Source: Spirochaetaceae bacterium
GTDB taxonomy: Bacteria; Spirochaetota; Spirochaetia; WTKD01
Direction: 5' to 3'
NCBI GenBank assembly: GCA_011524535.1
Contig: WTKD01000004.1
Coordinates: 1-64,000 of the forward strand
DNA length: 64,000 bases
Shown here: one piece after another, positions 8,399 to 16,528 of the stretch
How positions within the stretch are numbered: the first letter of the stretch is position 1
Layout: each line of letters begins with the position of its first letter
The notes under the pieces: model-generated
Databases searched by the model: none
Seen by the model: only the letters and a program-made list of their open reading frames with translations
Told to the model about the DNA's origin: nothing
Made by a program: the position numbers and the translations under genes

Positions 8399-9445
8399 AT
8401 GCAACTGGATCATGTAAGACTCGATCATAAAAACGACCGAGAAATTTTTCACACTCTTGAAAAAATGTATCATCTATGGGGGTATACTCTTGCATCAATC
8501 CCATTGTTTGATGAAGCTGATACGTACAGAGATCTTCTAACCAAGAAAGAATACGAAAAAACCGTTCGCTGTATCCACGGTGATGGAAGAATTCTACTCC
8601 TTCGCTCAGACATCACTCTTTTTTTGCTAAAATTCATTACATCGCAGGTTGTTCACAAATCATTGCCTTTGCGCTTGAGCTATCTCGATGAAATAGTAGG
8701 TGTGTACGATCAGAATGGAATGTATGAGAATGAAACCATTCAAAGTGGCGTAGAGCTTATTGGGCTCGGCGGAATCGAAGGTGATGCAGAAATAATTCTC
8801 CTACTTCAAGAAAGCCTGACCGTACTCAGCAAAGAACCTATATGCATCCACATTGGTTCTTGTCCAGTCGTAAAAGCAATTGCTCATTGTTATGCATGTG
8901 ATTATTCTCTCTTACTAGAAGCAGTACGTGCCCGCAATAAGACGCGTTGTACTAGCCTCCTTGAAGGAATTCCAGAGCGATCACTCGATGCGCTGATGCA
9001 GCTACTATTTTTTATTGGCTCTCTCGAAACCTTTGACTCGCTTGTCACCAAACTACATCGAGCATGTCATCAAGAAGTACTCGATGAATGTGAATATCTT
9101 ATCAAGGTGTGCACTATGGTACAGAGTTGCGGATATGATCTGGAAATGCGCATCGATATTTCAGAGCTTGGAAGACATACCTATTACTACTATTCTGGAA
9201 TTGTATTTTCAGTATACCAGCAGGGAGTCGCCTATCCCCTTGCTTATGGTGGACGATACGATGATCTATTGTCTGAACTCTCACACTGTCATACAACTGC
9301 GATTGGTTTCTCACTCTTTCCATTGAAATTGTCGTATAATCTACAGAAAAAAACCTCAGCAAAAAGGATTGAAAGCGGGACATTTGAAGAACGTTTTCAA
9401 AAAGCTCGTGAACTTCGCTCTCGAGGAAAGGCCGCGGTTCTCTGA
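8399..9445 (+). CDS. hisZ: ATP phosphoribosyltransferase regulatory subunit HisZ
   Basis: The 348-residue product is a class II aminoacyl-tRNA synthetase-like paralogue of HisRS, which family members use as the regulatory half of the HisG-HisZ enzyme. Supporting motifs are the motif-2-like RSDITLFLLKF (about residues 70-85), a YLDEIVG segment, QSGVELIGL (about 116-124) and a C-terminal YYYYSGIVFSVY...GGRYDDL. It lacks the HisRS anticodon-binding domain, as expected. Two bases separate its stop from hisG, a short-form HisG that needs HisZ, so the pairing is internally consistent. HisZ confers histidine feedback on the first step of histidine synthesis. Confidence 0.88.
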   Translation: MQLDHVRLDHKNDREIFHTLEKMYHLWGYTLASIPLFDEADTYRDLLTKKEYEKTVRCIHGDGRILLLRSDITLFLLKFITSQVVHKSLPLRLSYLDEIVGVYDQNGMYENETIQSGVELIGLGGIEGDAEIILLLQESLTVLSKEPICIHIGSCPVVKAIAHCYACDYSLLLEAVRARNKTRCTSLLEGIPERSLDALMQLLFFIGSLETFDSLVTKLHRACHQEVLDECEYLIKVCTMVQSCGYDLEMRIDISELGRHTYYYYSGIVFSVYQQGVAYPLAYGGRYDDLLSELSHCHTTAIGFSLFPLKLSYNLQKKTSAKRIESGTFEERFQKARELRSRGKAAVL

Positions 9446-9447
9446 AT

Positions 9448-10062
9448 ATGTTACGTATCGCACTACCAAAGGGGCGCCTATATTCTCGTTGTATCGACCT
9501 TTTTCGTATGTCCGGGCTAGACCTTTCGGTAAAAAGTCGGGAATTTGTAGCAACCAATGAAGAAGCAGGTATTCAAGCAATCATTGTCAAAAATCAAGAC
9601 CTTCCAAGATATGTCTATCATGGAGCTGCATCCATGGGCATCTGCGGGACAGACATTATAGATGAATATTCATATGATTTTTTCACCCTTCTATCTCTGC
9701 CCTTTGGAACAGCAAAACTATGCGTAGCAGTTCCAAAAGAAACCTATCCTCTCGATTACCGCATCTCTGGGTTAAAAATCGCAACCAAGTACGTTTCGAT
9801 TACACAACAGTACTTCTATGCCATGGGGATAATGCCCCGTATCGTTCCTCTCAATGGTTCGATCGAAATTGCACCATCTCTTGATTTAGCGCATTGCATC
9901 GTGGATATCGTAGAAACTGGCTCTACATTAAAGGCTAACAATCTCGTTATCCAGGACGAGATTAAAACTACTGAGGTTCAACTTGTTGCAAACCGTGCAC
10001 ATTACAAGTTTCACTTTCAGACCATTGATGACCTTGTCGCACCTATAGCAAAGGTATTATGA
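9448..10062 (+). CDS. hisG: ATP phosphoribosyltransferase catalytic subunit, short form
   Basis: HisG joins ATP and PRPP to give phosphoribosyl-ATP, the committed step of histidine synthesis. At 204 residues it is the short form that lacks the C-terminal regulatory domain and works as a hetero-octamer with HisZ. Visible signatures are RIALPKGRL at the N-terminus, GICGTDII (about 68-75) and the PRPP-binding loop DIVETGSTLKANN (about 152-164). It starts two bases after hisZ and ends four bases before hisB, so the three genes are almost certainly one operon. Confidence 0.95.
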   Translation: MLRIALPKGRLYSRCIDLFRMSGLDLSVKSREFVATNEEAGIQAIIVKNQDLPRYVYHGAASMGICGTDIIDEYSYDFFTLLSLPFGTAKLCVAVPKETYPLDYRISGLKIATKYVSITQQYFYAMGIMPRIVPLNGSIEIAPSLDLAHCIVDIVETGSTLKANNLVIQDEIKTTEVQLVANRAHYKFHFQTIDDLVAPIAKVL

Positions 10063-10066
10063 CATT

Positions 10067-10639
10067 ATGCACATTGATAGAAAAACAAAAGAAACATCTA
10101 TCTCATTATCAATAAAACAAAATAGATCTGATGGAATATCCATCGAAACACCCCTGCCATTTTTCTCGCATATGCTAGAAAGCATGTTTTTTCATGGTGA
10201 TTTTGCAGCGCATTTAGTAGCCGATGGCGATGTTGACGTAGATCCCCACCATCTTATTGAAGATTGTGGCATTGTTCTGGGACAGGCTATTAACCAGTTG
10301 GCTGAGGAAAAATATTTCCACATACACCGCTTTGGGTATGCAATTATTCCCATGGACGATGCTTTATGCGAAGCTATTATTGATATTGGTGGGCGTTCTT
10401 ACCTGTCTTATGGGATCAATCTTCCCCAGCAATTCGCTGGAACTTTCTATCTCCCCCTCGTTAGAGAATTTTTTCTTGGCTGCACCCAGCATGCCCATAT
10501 GAACATACACCTCTTGTCCCGATCGGGAGAAAACGGACATCATATCGTGGAAGCAACATACAAGGCCTTTGGTAGGGCGTTATCGCAGGCTTTAGGAGAG
10601 GGGCATGAAACAATTCCCTCTACAAAGGGCAGTGTATAA
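10067..10639 (+). CDS. hisB: Imidazoleglycerol-phosphate dehydratase
   Basis: The 190-residue monofunctional HisB dehydrates imidazole glycerol phosphate to imidazole acetol phosphate. Metal-binding and catalytic signatures are intact: HHLIEDCGIVLG (about 64-75), PMDDAL (about 99-104), and HHIVEATYKAFGRAL (about 165-179). There is no phosphatase fusion. It is the last his gene of the cluster; hisA, C, D, F, H and I are not in this window. Confidence 0.95.
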   Translation: MHIDRKTKETSISLSIKQNRSDGISIETPLPFFSHMLESMFFHGDFAAHLVADGDVDVDPHHLIEDCGIVLGQAINQLAEEKYFHIHRFGYAIIPMDDALCEAIIDIGGRSYLSYGINLPQQFAGTFYLPLVREFFLGCTQHAHMNIHLLSRSGENGHHIVEATYKAFGRALSQALGEGHETIPSTKGSV

Positions 10640-10679
10640 ACTGTATACGTTATACCGATAAGTATTGAAGAATACCTGT

Positions 10680-11024
10680 ATGAGTAGACTACGATCATCG
10701 AATGAATTTCTTAGAAAACCAAAAAGACCTCCACGAATCAGCAAACAGGATCGCGTCGCTCTGATTCGCAAGGCAAACGTGCTCTACAACGCCGGCAAGC
10801 ACCCCTTGGCAGAGCGTATATACGAAACAACTGGCTATGCAGATGGTCTTATCAGAATCGCAGGAAGAGAAGAAAAAGCGGGAAATTTTCTAGAAGCCCT
10901 AAGGCTTTATTGGCTTGCAAATGACCATCGAAAAACCAGTGTGATGAGCAAAAAACTGGCTCAAGGCATACGGTATTTGATGAAGAGCGATACGATGAAA
11001 GAGATGGGGAAACCTCATTCTTAG
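10680..11024 (+). CDS. Small basic protein with a TPR-like helical repeat, unknown function
   Basis: The 114-residue protein has a strongly basic N-terminus (residues 1-30, many Arg, Lys and Pro), then helical pairs such as LIRKANVLYNAGKHPLAERI and AGNFLEALRLYWLAND that look like one or two tetratricopeptide-type repeats. There is no signal peptide. The ATG at 10680 is preferred to a TTG five codons upstream. A 5-bp inverted repeat (GTATT and AATAC) with GAAG in its loop precedes the start. It follows hisB by 40 bp and may be cotranscribed, but a link to histidine synthesis is not implied. Confidence 0.6.
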   Translation: MSRLRSSNEFLRKPKRPPRISKQDRVALIRKANVLYNAGKHPLAERIYETTGYADGLIRIAGREEKAGNFLEALRLYWLANDHRKTSVMSKKLAQGIRYLMKSDTMKEMGKPHS

Positions 11025-11129
11025 AAAATTATTGGTCTACCAACCATGCCTTACCGATGCGACTAGCGCTAAATAGCTTGACCGCACACCTTAAAAATTA
11101 GCACCAATACTCTCGAGAAAGCCTGTCTT

Positions 11130-12878
11130 TTATTCCAAAACAGCCTTGATACGTCGCACTCCCTTTGAGGAAGATTGCTCTTTCTGAATACGAAATTTTC
11201 CCAATTCTGATGTATTCGAGACATGAGGGCCGGCACAAACTTCTTTTGAAAGCGTTCCTATACTGTATACAGATACAATCTCATCATATACATTATTAAA
11301 AAAGGCCAGCGCTCCGTCTTCTTTCGCTTCTTTCACCGTCATGGTCGTCGATGTGACGGGCAATTGCGCTTCAATCGCCTCATTGACCAGGGCTTCAACC
11401 CGTTTTAATTCTTCTGGTTCCAATTTTGCATGATGCGAAAAATCAAATCGAAGTCTCTCTGGGGTTATATTGCTTCCTTTTTGTTGCACATGTGATCCCA
11501 GGACGGTTCGCAATGATTGATGCAACAAATGGGTTGCTGTATGTAATGCCGTGGTTTCTCGAGTATTGTCCTGTAAACCACTTTTGAACACCCCTCCGCC
11601 CACAGTTTTTGACCGTTCTCTATGCTCTGTAAACGCTATCTCAAAGCCAGCCTGGTCAAGGGTCAAACCACGCTCGCGAGCCAATTCTTGTGTCAGTTCT
11701 ACGGGAAATCCATACGTATCATATAATCGAAACGCATCCTTGCCCGAAATAATCCCCTCATTTCCCACAGAAGACAAAATCTTTTCAAATTCTCGCTCAC
11801 CTTTGTGAAGGGTTTTCTTAAATTGTGCTGTTTCGTCGATCAAGACTGATTCAATTTCATCTTTCTTTGTTCGCAACTGTAGATTATCCCTGGAGTGAAT
11901 TCCGAGGAGCACGTCTATGAAACGGTGGAGGTTACCCGATTCATCACCCAATCGAACTAAGGACCGAACCGCGCGACGAATCAGGCGACGGAGAACATAG
12001 CCCTGTCCCAAATTTGAACAATGAACACCATCAGCAATCATAAAACAAGCTGCTCTCACATGATCGGTGATTATCCGCACGAGACGCACTGTGTTAGCAT
12101 CTTCGCGAGAAATAGTTGGAAAATCATGCCATACCGATTGATACAGAGGCGCTATGCGGTCACATTCGTACACCGATGATTTTCCCTGCAGTATCATAAG
12201 GGTTCTTTCCAAGCCCATACCTGTATCCACACAAGGAGTTTCTAGGGGCAATAAAGACCCATCTTCGATTTTTGAATACTCCATGAACACATTGTTCCAC
12301 AATTCGGTGTATCCATCGGGGAAAGAACGATCCCCACTCATTCCCAAAAACATTTCAGTGTCGGGACCACAGGGTCCTGTTTTTCCAGCGGGCCCCCACC
12401 AATTGTCTTCTTTTGTACATCGGTACAAACCACCACCTAGCCCCAAAGCTTGCCATGCACGTTCAGATGCATCGTCTCCATCGGTAGTATCATCGCCAGC
12501 AAAAACAGTAACTGCTATGTTTGCGGGGTTCAAACCAAGATATTTGTTATCGGTTAGAAACCGGTAACTCATTTCTATGGATTCTTTTTTAAAATAATCA
12601 CCCAGAGACCAATTTCCCAACATTTCAAAAAATGTCAGATGTGAATCATCACCCACCATGTCCACGTCGCCAGTGCGTACGCATCTTTGAATATTGACCA
12701 GTCTTTTCCCAGCAGGATGTGGTTTTCCTTGAATATAGGGCACAAGAGGGTGCATACCTGCCGTTGTAAACAATACGGTTGGGTCATTTTCAGGAACCAA
12801 GGATTTCCCTGATATTTCAGCGTGTCCTTGAGAGACAAAAAAACCAATATATTTTTCTTGTAGTTCTAGTGAATTCAT
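11130..12878 (-). CDS. alaS: Alanyl-tRNA synthetase, short spirochaetal form
   Basis: The catalytic class II domain (about 1-240, with TTAGMHPLVPY, GDDSHLTFFEMLGNWS and GMGLERTLMILQG), the tRNA-recognition helical domain and the editing domain are present; the editing zinc-site motifs HTATHLLH (about 445-452) and CAGPHV (about 548-553) are intact. The protein ends at residue 582, right after the editing-domain SSSKGVRRIKAV segment, so the C-Ala/DHHA1 domain of the usual 850-900-residue enzyme is absent. Short AlaRS of this kind is known from spirochaetes. The stop is natural and the reading frame is intact, so this is not a frameshift. No clear ribosome-binding site precedes the ATG. Confidence 0.95.
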   Translation of the reverse strand: MNSLELQEKYIGFFVSQGHAEISGKSLVPENDPTVLFTTAGMHPLVPYIQGKPHPAGKRLVNIQRCVRTGDVDMVGDDSHLTFFEMLGNWSLGDYFKKESIEMSYRFLTDNKYLGLNPANIAVTVFAGDDTTDGDDASERAWQALGLGGGLYRCTKEDNWWGPAGKTGPCGPDTEMFLGMSGDRSFPDGYTELWNNVFMEYSKIEDGSLLPLETPCVDTGMGLERTLMILQGKSSVYECDRIAPLYQSVWHDFPTISREDANTVRLVRIITDHVRAACFMIADGVHCSNLGQGYVLRRLIRRAVRSLVRLGDESGNLHRFIDVLLGIHSRDNLQLRTKKDEIESVLIDETAQFKKTLHKGEREFEKILSSVGNEGIISGKDAFRLYDTYGFPVELTQELARERGLTLDQAGFEIAFTEHRERSKTVGGGVFKSGLQDNTRETTALHTATHLLHQSLRTVLGSHVQQKGSNITPERLRFDFSHHAKLEPEELKRVEALVNEAIEAQLPVTSTTMTVKEAKEDGALAFFNNVYDEIVSVYSIGTLSKEVCAGPHVSNTSELGKFRIQKEQSSSKGVRRIKAVLE

Positions 12879-12954
12879 AGCAATAGCGGTGACTTATTTT
12901 ACATAATCGCTATGCTCTGGACAAATACTCTATGCGAAGAAAAGAAGCAACGAT

Positions 12955-14235
12955 TTAGACCAAATCATCATTGATACTTAGAAAATGTATGAGCCCATCG
13001 GATTCACTTTGTTCCAATTTCTGCAGAATTCTGTGCGTCGCCTGAACCTGTCGCTTTGGAGGTACTCTACCTTCGAGAACTAATTCATCCTCTATAATCT
13101 TTTTTCTACGATTCGAAATATTTGAAAAGACAAGGTTTCGTATGTCCTGTGGAGCGGAATGTAAAAATAAACTAAGGTCATCATTGGGAACTGTGTGCAA
13201 GAATTCTTTTAATTCTTTAAGAGAAATATCGTATAGCATGTCGGGGGTAAACAACCTGGAATAGATTCTCTTAGCAAGGTCTGCGTTTTGACCTTCAAAG
13301 GAAGTCAACATTTCAGCCCTTTTCTTAGGAGGCATCGTTCGCAAAATTGCGACCAATGTTTCTGTTCCATCAATCGTCATGGTTTGTTCTCGGTCAAGTT
13401 CCGATAATTTTGTTCGTATGGGTGTTGCGATTTGTTGTAATAAATCCATACTTATCTCGCGAACACAGGCAATATGCTTTACAATCTGCAATTGTTGATC
13501 GAGAGGATAGCATCGCAATGTTTCAGCAGCCTTTTTTCTAGCCACATTAGACAGCACAATTGCAACGGTAAGGGGTAATTCTTCATGTATGAGTGAGTAC
13601 AAGTCCTTGCCATCTATTGGATCAAGAAATGCAAATATATCTCTAACATTAAGTACACCAGAAGTTCTCAGTATACGATTCGCTGTACTTGTATCGAATG
13701 CTTGTTCAAGTATGGTACGAGCGGTATGTGGTCCACCAATCGCCGGGCTTTCCGCATTTGATGACTGGAATTCCATCTGAATATGAGCCATTTCCTCCGA
13801 GGAAATTGGTTCCAAGGTCGCTATCGCTGCACTAATTTTCTCTAACTCGCTGTCTGACAAGGATTTGAGCAATTGTATGGCTTCAGGCTTCGGTATAGCC
13901 ATAAGAATATATGCAGCCTTCTCAGTTTTTGTAAAGTTTTTCCTTTTCTTTGTGCCAGAGGTGGGGGCTTGTTCAATAACAAGTCCAGATCGATCCTGAA
14001 CCGCCATTATCATAGACTGAAGCACATCATTTTGTTTGCTTTGGCCAAGTGTATTTCTACTAGCGTTTTTTTTGTTCTGCGTTTTTTTTGGTTCTTTTGT
14101 CGTTTTTTGGTTTTCTTCTTTTTTAATTTTACCAGAAGTATTCGAAGTCCTTCGGGCAGACAGTGTACCTGCCTGAGCATACGCCATAGCCACTTGATTT
14201 GCTTTATTGTTTGGCTCGACCCTTCTCGCACTCAT
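12955..14235 (-). CDS. fliG: Atypical flagellar switch protein FliG (FliG1-like)
   Basis: The 426-residue protein carries a Lys/Thr/Asn-rich, probably disordered extension of about 100 residues before a FliG core of usual length (about 101-426). The core has the N-domain (KTEKAAYILMAI), the middle armadillo domain and the C-terminal domain. The middle-domain EHPQ motif is replaced by EELPL, and the C-domain charged ridge, usually DDR...EVD, reads SLK...TVP, so rotor-stator charges are altered. Spirochaetes carry two FliG proteins; the divergent FliG1 fits this description. Whether this copy forms rotors or has a positional role cannot be told from sequence. It sits alone between alaS and trxA, not in a flagellar operon. 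Confidence 0.82.
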   Translation of the reverse strand: MSARRVEPNNKANQVAMAYAQAGTLSARRTSNTSGKIKKEENQKTTKEPKKTQNKKNASRNTLGQSKQNDVLQSMIMAVQDRSGLVIEQAPTSGTKKRKNFTKTEKAAYILMAIPKPEAIQLLKSLSDSELEKISAAIATLEPISSEEMAHIQMEFQSSNAESPAIGGPHTARTILEQAFDTSTANRILRTSGVLNVRDIFAFLDPIDGKDLYSLIHEELPLTVAIVLSNVARKKAAETLRCYPLDQQLQIVKHIACVREISMDLLQQIATPIRTKLSELDREQTMTIDGTETLVAILRTMPPKKRAEMLTSFEGQNADLAKRIYSRLFTPDMLYDISLKELKEFLHTVPNDDLSLFLHSAPQDIRNLVFSNISNRRKKIIEDELVLEGRVPPKRQVQATHRILQKLEQSESDGLIHFLSINDDLV

Positions 14236-14302
14236 GTCAACATCTCAGTAAATCGAACCTTAGCGAATTTGTCAACCGTGTCACCTATAAAGCAGCTTAA
14301 TA

Positions 14303-14330
14303 TTGACCTTTCTGAGGCAAAACGTATACT
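14303..14330 (+). promoter_or_regulatory. Predicted trxA promoter
   Basis: TTGACC (14303-14308) and TATACT (14325-14330) are 16 bp apart. The expected start is 14337, giving a 12-nt leader that consists of the ribosome-binding site AAGGAG and its spacer. Confidence 0.55.
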
Positions 14331-14348
14331 TGTAACAAGGAGTAATCC

Positions 14349-14666
14349 ATGAGTGAAAACATAACTGGTAGTACATTTGAAGAAAAAGTATTGAAATCAG
14401 ATATTCCTGTTCTTGTAGATTTCTGGGCTGAATGGTGCGCTCCATGCAAAATTGTCGCCCCAGTACTTGAAGAAATCAGCACCGAATACGAGGATTCTCT
14501 ACGTGTTGCGAAAGTAAATGTGGACGAGAGCCCCGAATTGGCTGAAAAATATCAAATAGCAAGTATACCCACCCTGCTTTTGATAAAAGATGGCGAAGTA
14601 CTAAAAAAGCAAATCGGAGCTGTTCCAAAAAATACAATCGTAAACATGGTCAACGAAGTACTCTAG
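14349..14666 (+). CDS. trxA: Thioredoxin
   Basis: A standard 105-residue thioredoxin fold with the redox motif WCAPCK at about residues 29-34, the cis-proline segment SIPTLLLIK near residue 75 and the buried-Asp segment VLVDFWAEW. Alanine replaces the glycine of the textbook WCGPC, a known natural variant. It reduces cytoplasmic disulfides with thioredoxin reductase, which is not in this window. AAGGAG at 14337-14342 fixes the start. It is monocistronic and divergent from fliG. Confidence 0.96.
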   Translation: MSENITGSTFEEKVLKSDIPVLVDFWAEWCAPCKIVAPVLEEISTEYEDSLRVAKVNVDESPELAEKYQIASIPTLLLIKDGEVLKKQIGAVPKNTIVNMVNEVL

Positions 14667-14713
14667 ATACCTCGTTCACTTGTCCAATTTTCTGTACAGC
14701 TAACAATAGAAAG

Positions 14714-16216
14714 TTATATCCCAATGTTTCCCCACTGAGCTGCATAACTCAACGCTTGTTTCCAGCCTTCATAGAGACGCTCACGTTTGTCGTCACGGAC
14801 AGATGGCATGAAGGTCTTTTCAACCGTGAACAATGCCTCAATCTCCTTTTCTGATTTCCAGATGCCGAACTGCAATCCTGCCATATAAGCAATTCCTAGC
14901 ACCGTCCTTTCCCTATTTACCGGGCGAACCACAGGAATTCCCAGTATATCACTCTGGAATTGGAGCATGAGTCCATTCCTAATTGCGCCCCCATCTGCCC
15001 TTAATTCACCGATTTTTATGTCTGAGTCCTCTTCTATTTTTTCAAGAACATCTCGACTTTGATACCCCAAGGATTCCAGAGTAGCTCTGACGATATGATA
15101 TACGCAGGTATGTTGATTGATACCAAATATAGCCCCACGAGCATGCATATTCCAATGAGGAGCTCCTATTCCTACAAACGCAGGAACAAGATATACGCCT
15201 TCTGAACTACTTACACGAGAAGAGTAATACTCCGAGTCAAATGTGTCATTAATCAGATTGATATTATTTTTTATCCAGGAAATTGCCCCACCGCTCACAA
15301 ACATTGGCCCTTCAAGGGCGTATGTAGCTTCTTTTTTGGTTCCCCATGCAACAGTACTCAGAATGCCCGATTTCGTATAAAATTGTTCATTTCCAGTATT
15401 CATCATCAAAAAAGCCCCGATTCCATATGTGTTCTTTGTCATTCCCTTGCGAAAACAGCAAGAACCAAATAATGCAGCCTGCTGGTCACCCGCTACCGCA
15501 AGAATTGGAACATCATGATGTGCAAGTGAGGAGGTTTGAATACACCCGTAATTGTGCATAGTTGGACGAATATGCGGTAAACAGGATCGGGGAATACGCA
15601 TAAAATTCAGAATTTCATCATCCCAATCCAACGTCTTGATATTGAACAACATAGTCCTGGAAGCATTGGTATAATCTGTAACAAAATGCTTTCCCTTTGA
15701 AAACTGCCACATTAACCATGTATCGATAGTCCCAACAAGAATTTCTCCCTTCAACGCACGTGTATAGGCTTCGGGAATATGATCAAACAACCAGCGTATT
15801 TTTGAAGCAGAAAAATAAGGATCAATCAAAAGTCCCGTTTTTTTCTGTATCGTTTCTTCATACCCTGCCGTTTTCCATGCCTCACATATATCTATTGTAC
15901 GTCTATCTTGCCAAGAAATGGCGTTGTGAACCGGGCGACCTGTTTCTTTCTCCCACATAACAACCGTCTCTCGCTGGCTTGCTATACCTATACAAGCAAT
16001 TTCATTGGGAGCAATACGTTTTTGTTTTAGGGCACGCTCAACCAAACTAATTTGAGTTGCCCATAAAGACAATGGGTTTTGTTCCACCCAACCTATTTGC
16101 GGAAAATTCTGTATCACATCTTGTTGCGCAATGGAAATAATTTCTCCATTTGCATCAATGATTGCTACTCGAAGTGTTGCTGTTCCGCAGTCAAACGCAA
16201 GAATATATCGTTTCAT
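14714..16216 (-). CDS. glpK: Glycerol kinase (FGGY family)
   Basis: The 500-residue protein has the FGGY-kinase two-domain ATPase fold, with the N-terminal phosphate loop in LAFDCGTATLRVAI, the glycerol-binding segment DYTNASRTMLFNI (about 180-192), and the ATP-binding KNTYGIGAFLMMNTG (about 260-274). These motifs point to glycerol rather than other FGGY substrates. It phosphorylates glycerol with ATP to glycerol-3-phosphate. The ATG at 16216 (MKRYILAFD) is chosen because homologues begin there; upstream in-frame ATGs at 16231 and 16243 would add unsupported residues. No glycerol facilitator or glycerol-3-phosphate dehydrogenase lies beside it. Confidence 0.93.
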   Translation of the reverse strand: MKRYILAFDCGTATLRVAIIDANGEIISIAQQDVIQNFPQIGWVEQNPLSLWATQISLVERALKQKRIAPNEIACIGIASQRETVVMWEKETGRPVHNAISWQDRRTIDICEAWKTAGYEETIQKKTGLLIDPYFSASKIRWLFDHIPEAYTRALKGEILVGTIDTWLMWQFSKGKHFVTDYTNASRTMLFNIKTLDWDDEILNFMRIPRSCLPHIRPTMHNYGCIQTSSLAHHDVPILAVAGDQQAALFGSCCFRKGMTKNTYGIGAFLMMNTGNEQFYTKSGILSTVAWGTKKEATYALEGPMFVSGGAISWIKNNINLINDTFDSEYYSSRVSSSEGVYLVPAFVGIGAPHWNMHARGAIFGINQHTCVYHIVRATLESLGYQSRDVLEKIEEDSDIKIGELRADGGAIRNGLMLQFQSDILGIPVVRPVNRERTVLGIAYMAGLQFGIWKSEKEIEALFTVEKTFMPSVRDDKRERLYEGWKQALSYAAQWGNIGI

Positions 16217-16332
16217 ACAGTATATTAACATATATATACGCATGTTTGTAAAGTTATTTAAATGATTATTTTCTTTTTCTTTGCAATTCTGCGGATATGG
16301 GAAACAACGAAAGCTAGTATATAGATGTGGTG

Positions 16333-16362
16333 TTGACCTTTTGCGCCAAGATCGAACATACT
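16333..16362 (+). promoter_or_regulatory. Predicted tRNA-Phe promoter
   Basis: TTGACC (16333-16338) and CATACT (16357-16362) are 18 bp apart. The expected start near 16369 leaves a 9-nt leader before the tRNA. Confidence 0.55.
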
Positions 16363-16377
16363 GGTTTATACAATTTA

Positions 16378-16450
<73 letters not shown>

Positions 16451-16528
16451 TTCACCCCTACTAATAAAAGTCCTAAAATATCATTGCTTTTTGAATTATT
16501 TCTTATTGTATTAGAAGGTTTGGTGCCG

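Noticed and set aside
16216-16252. Leaderless promoter for glpK
   Set aside because: TTACAA-17-TTAATA can be drawn at the right distance, but both boxes are poor matches in a very A+T-rich stretch.
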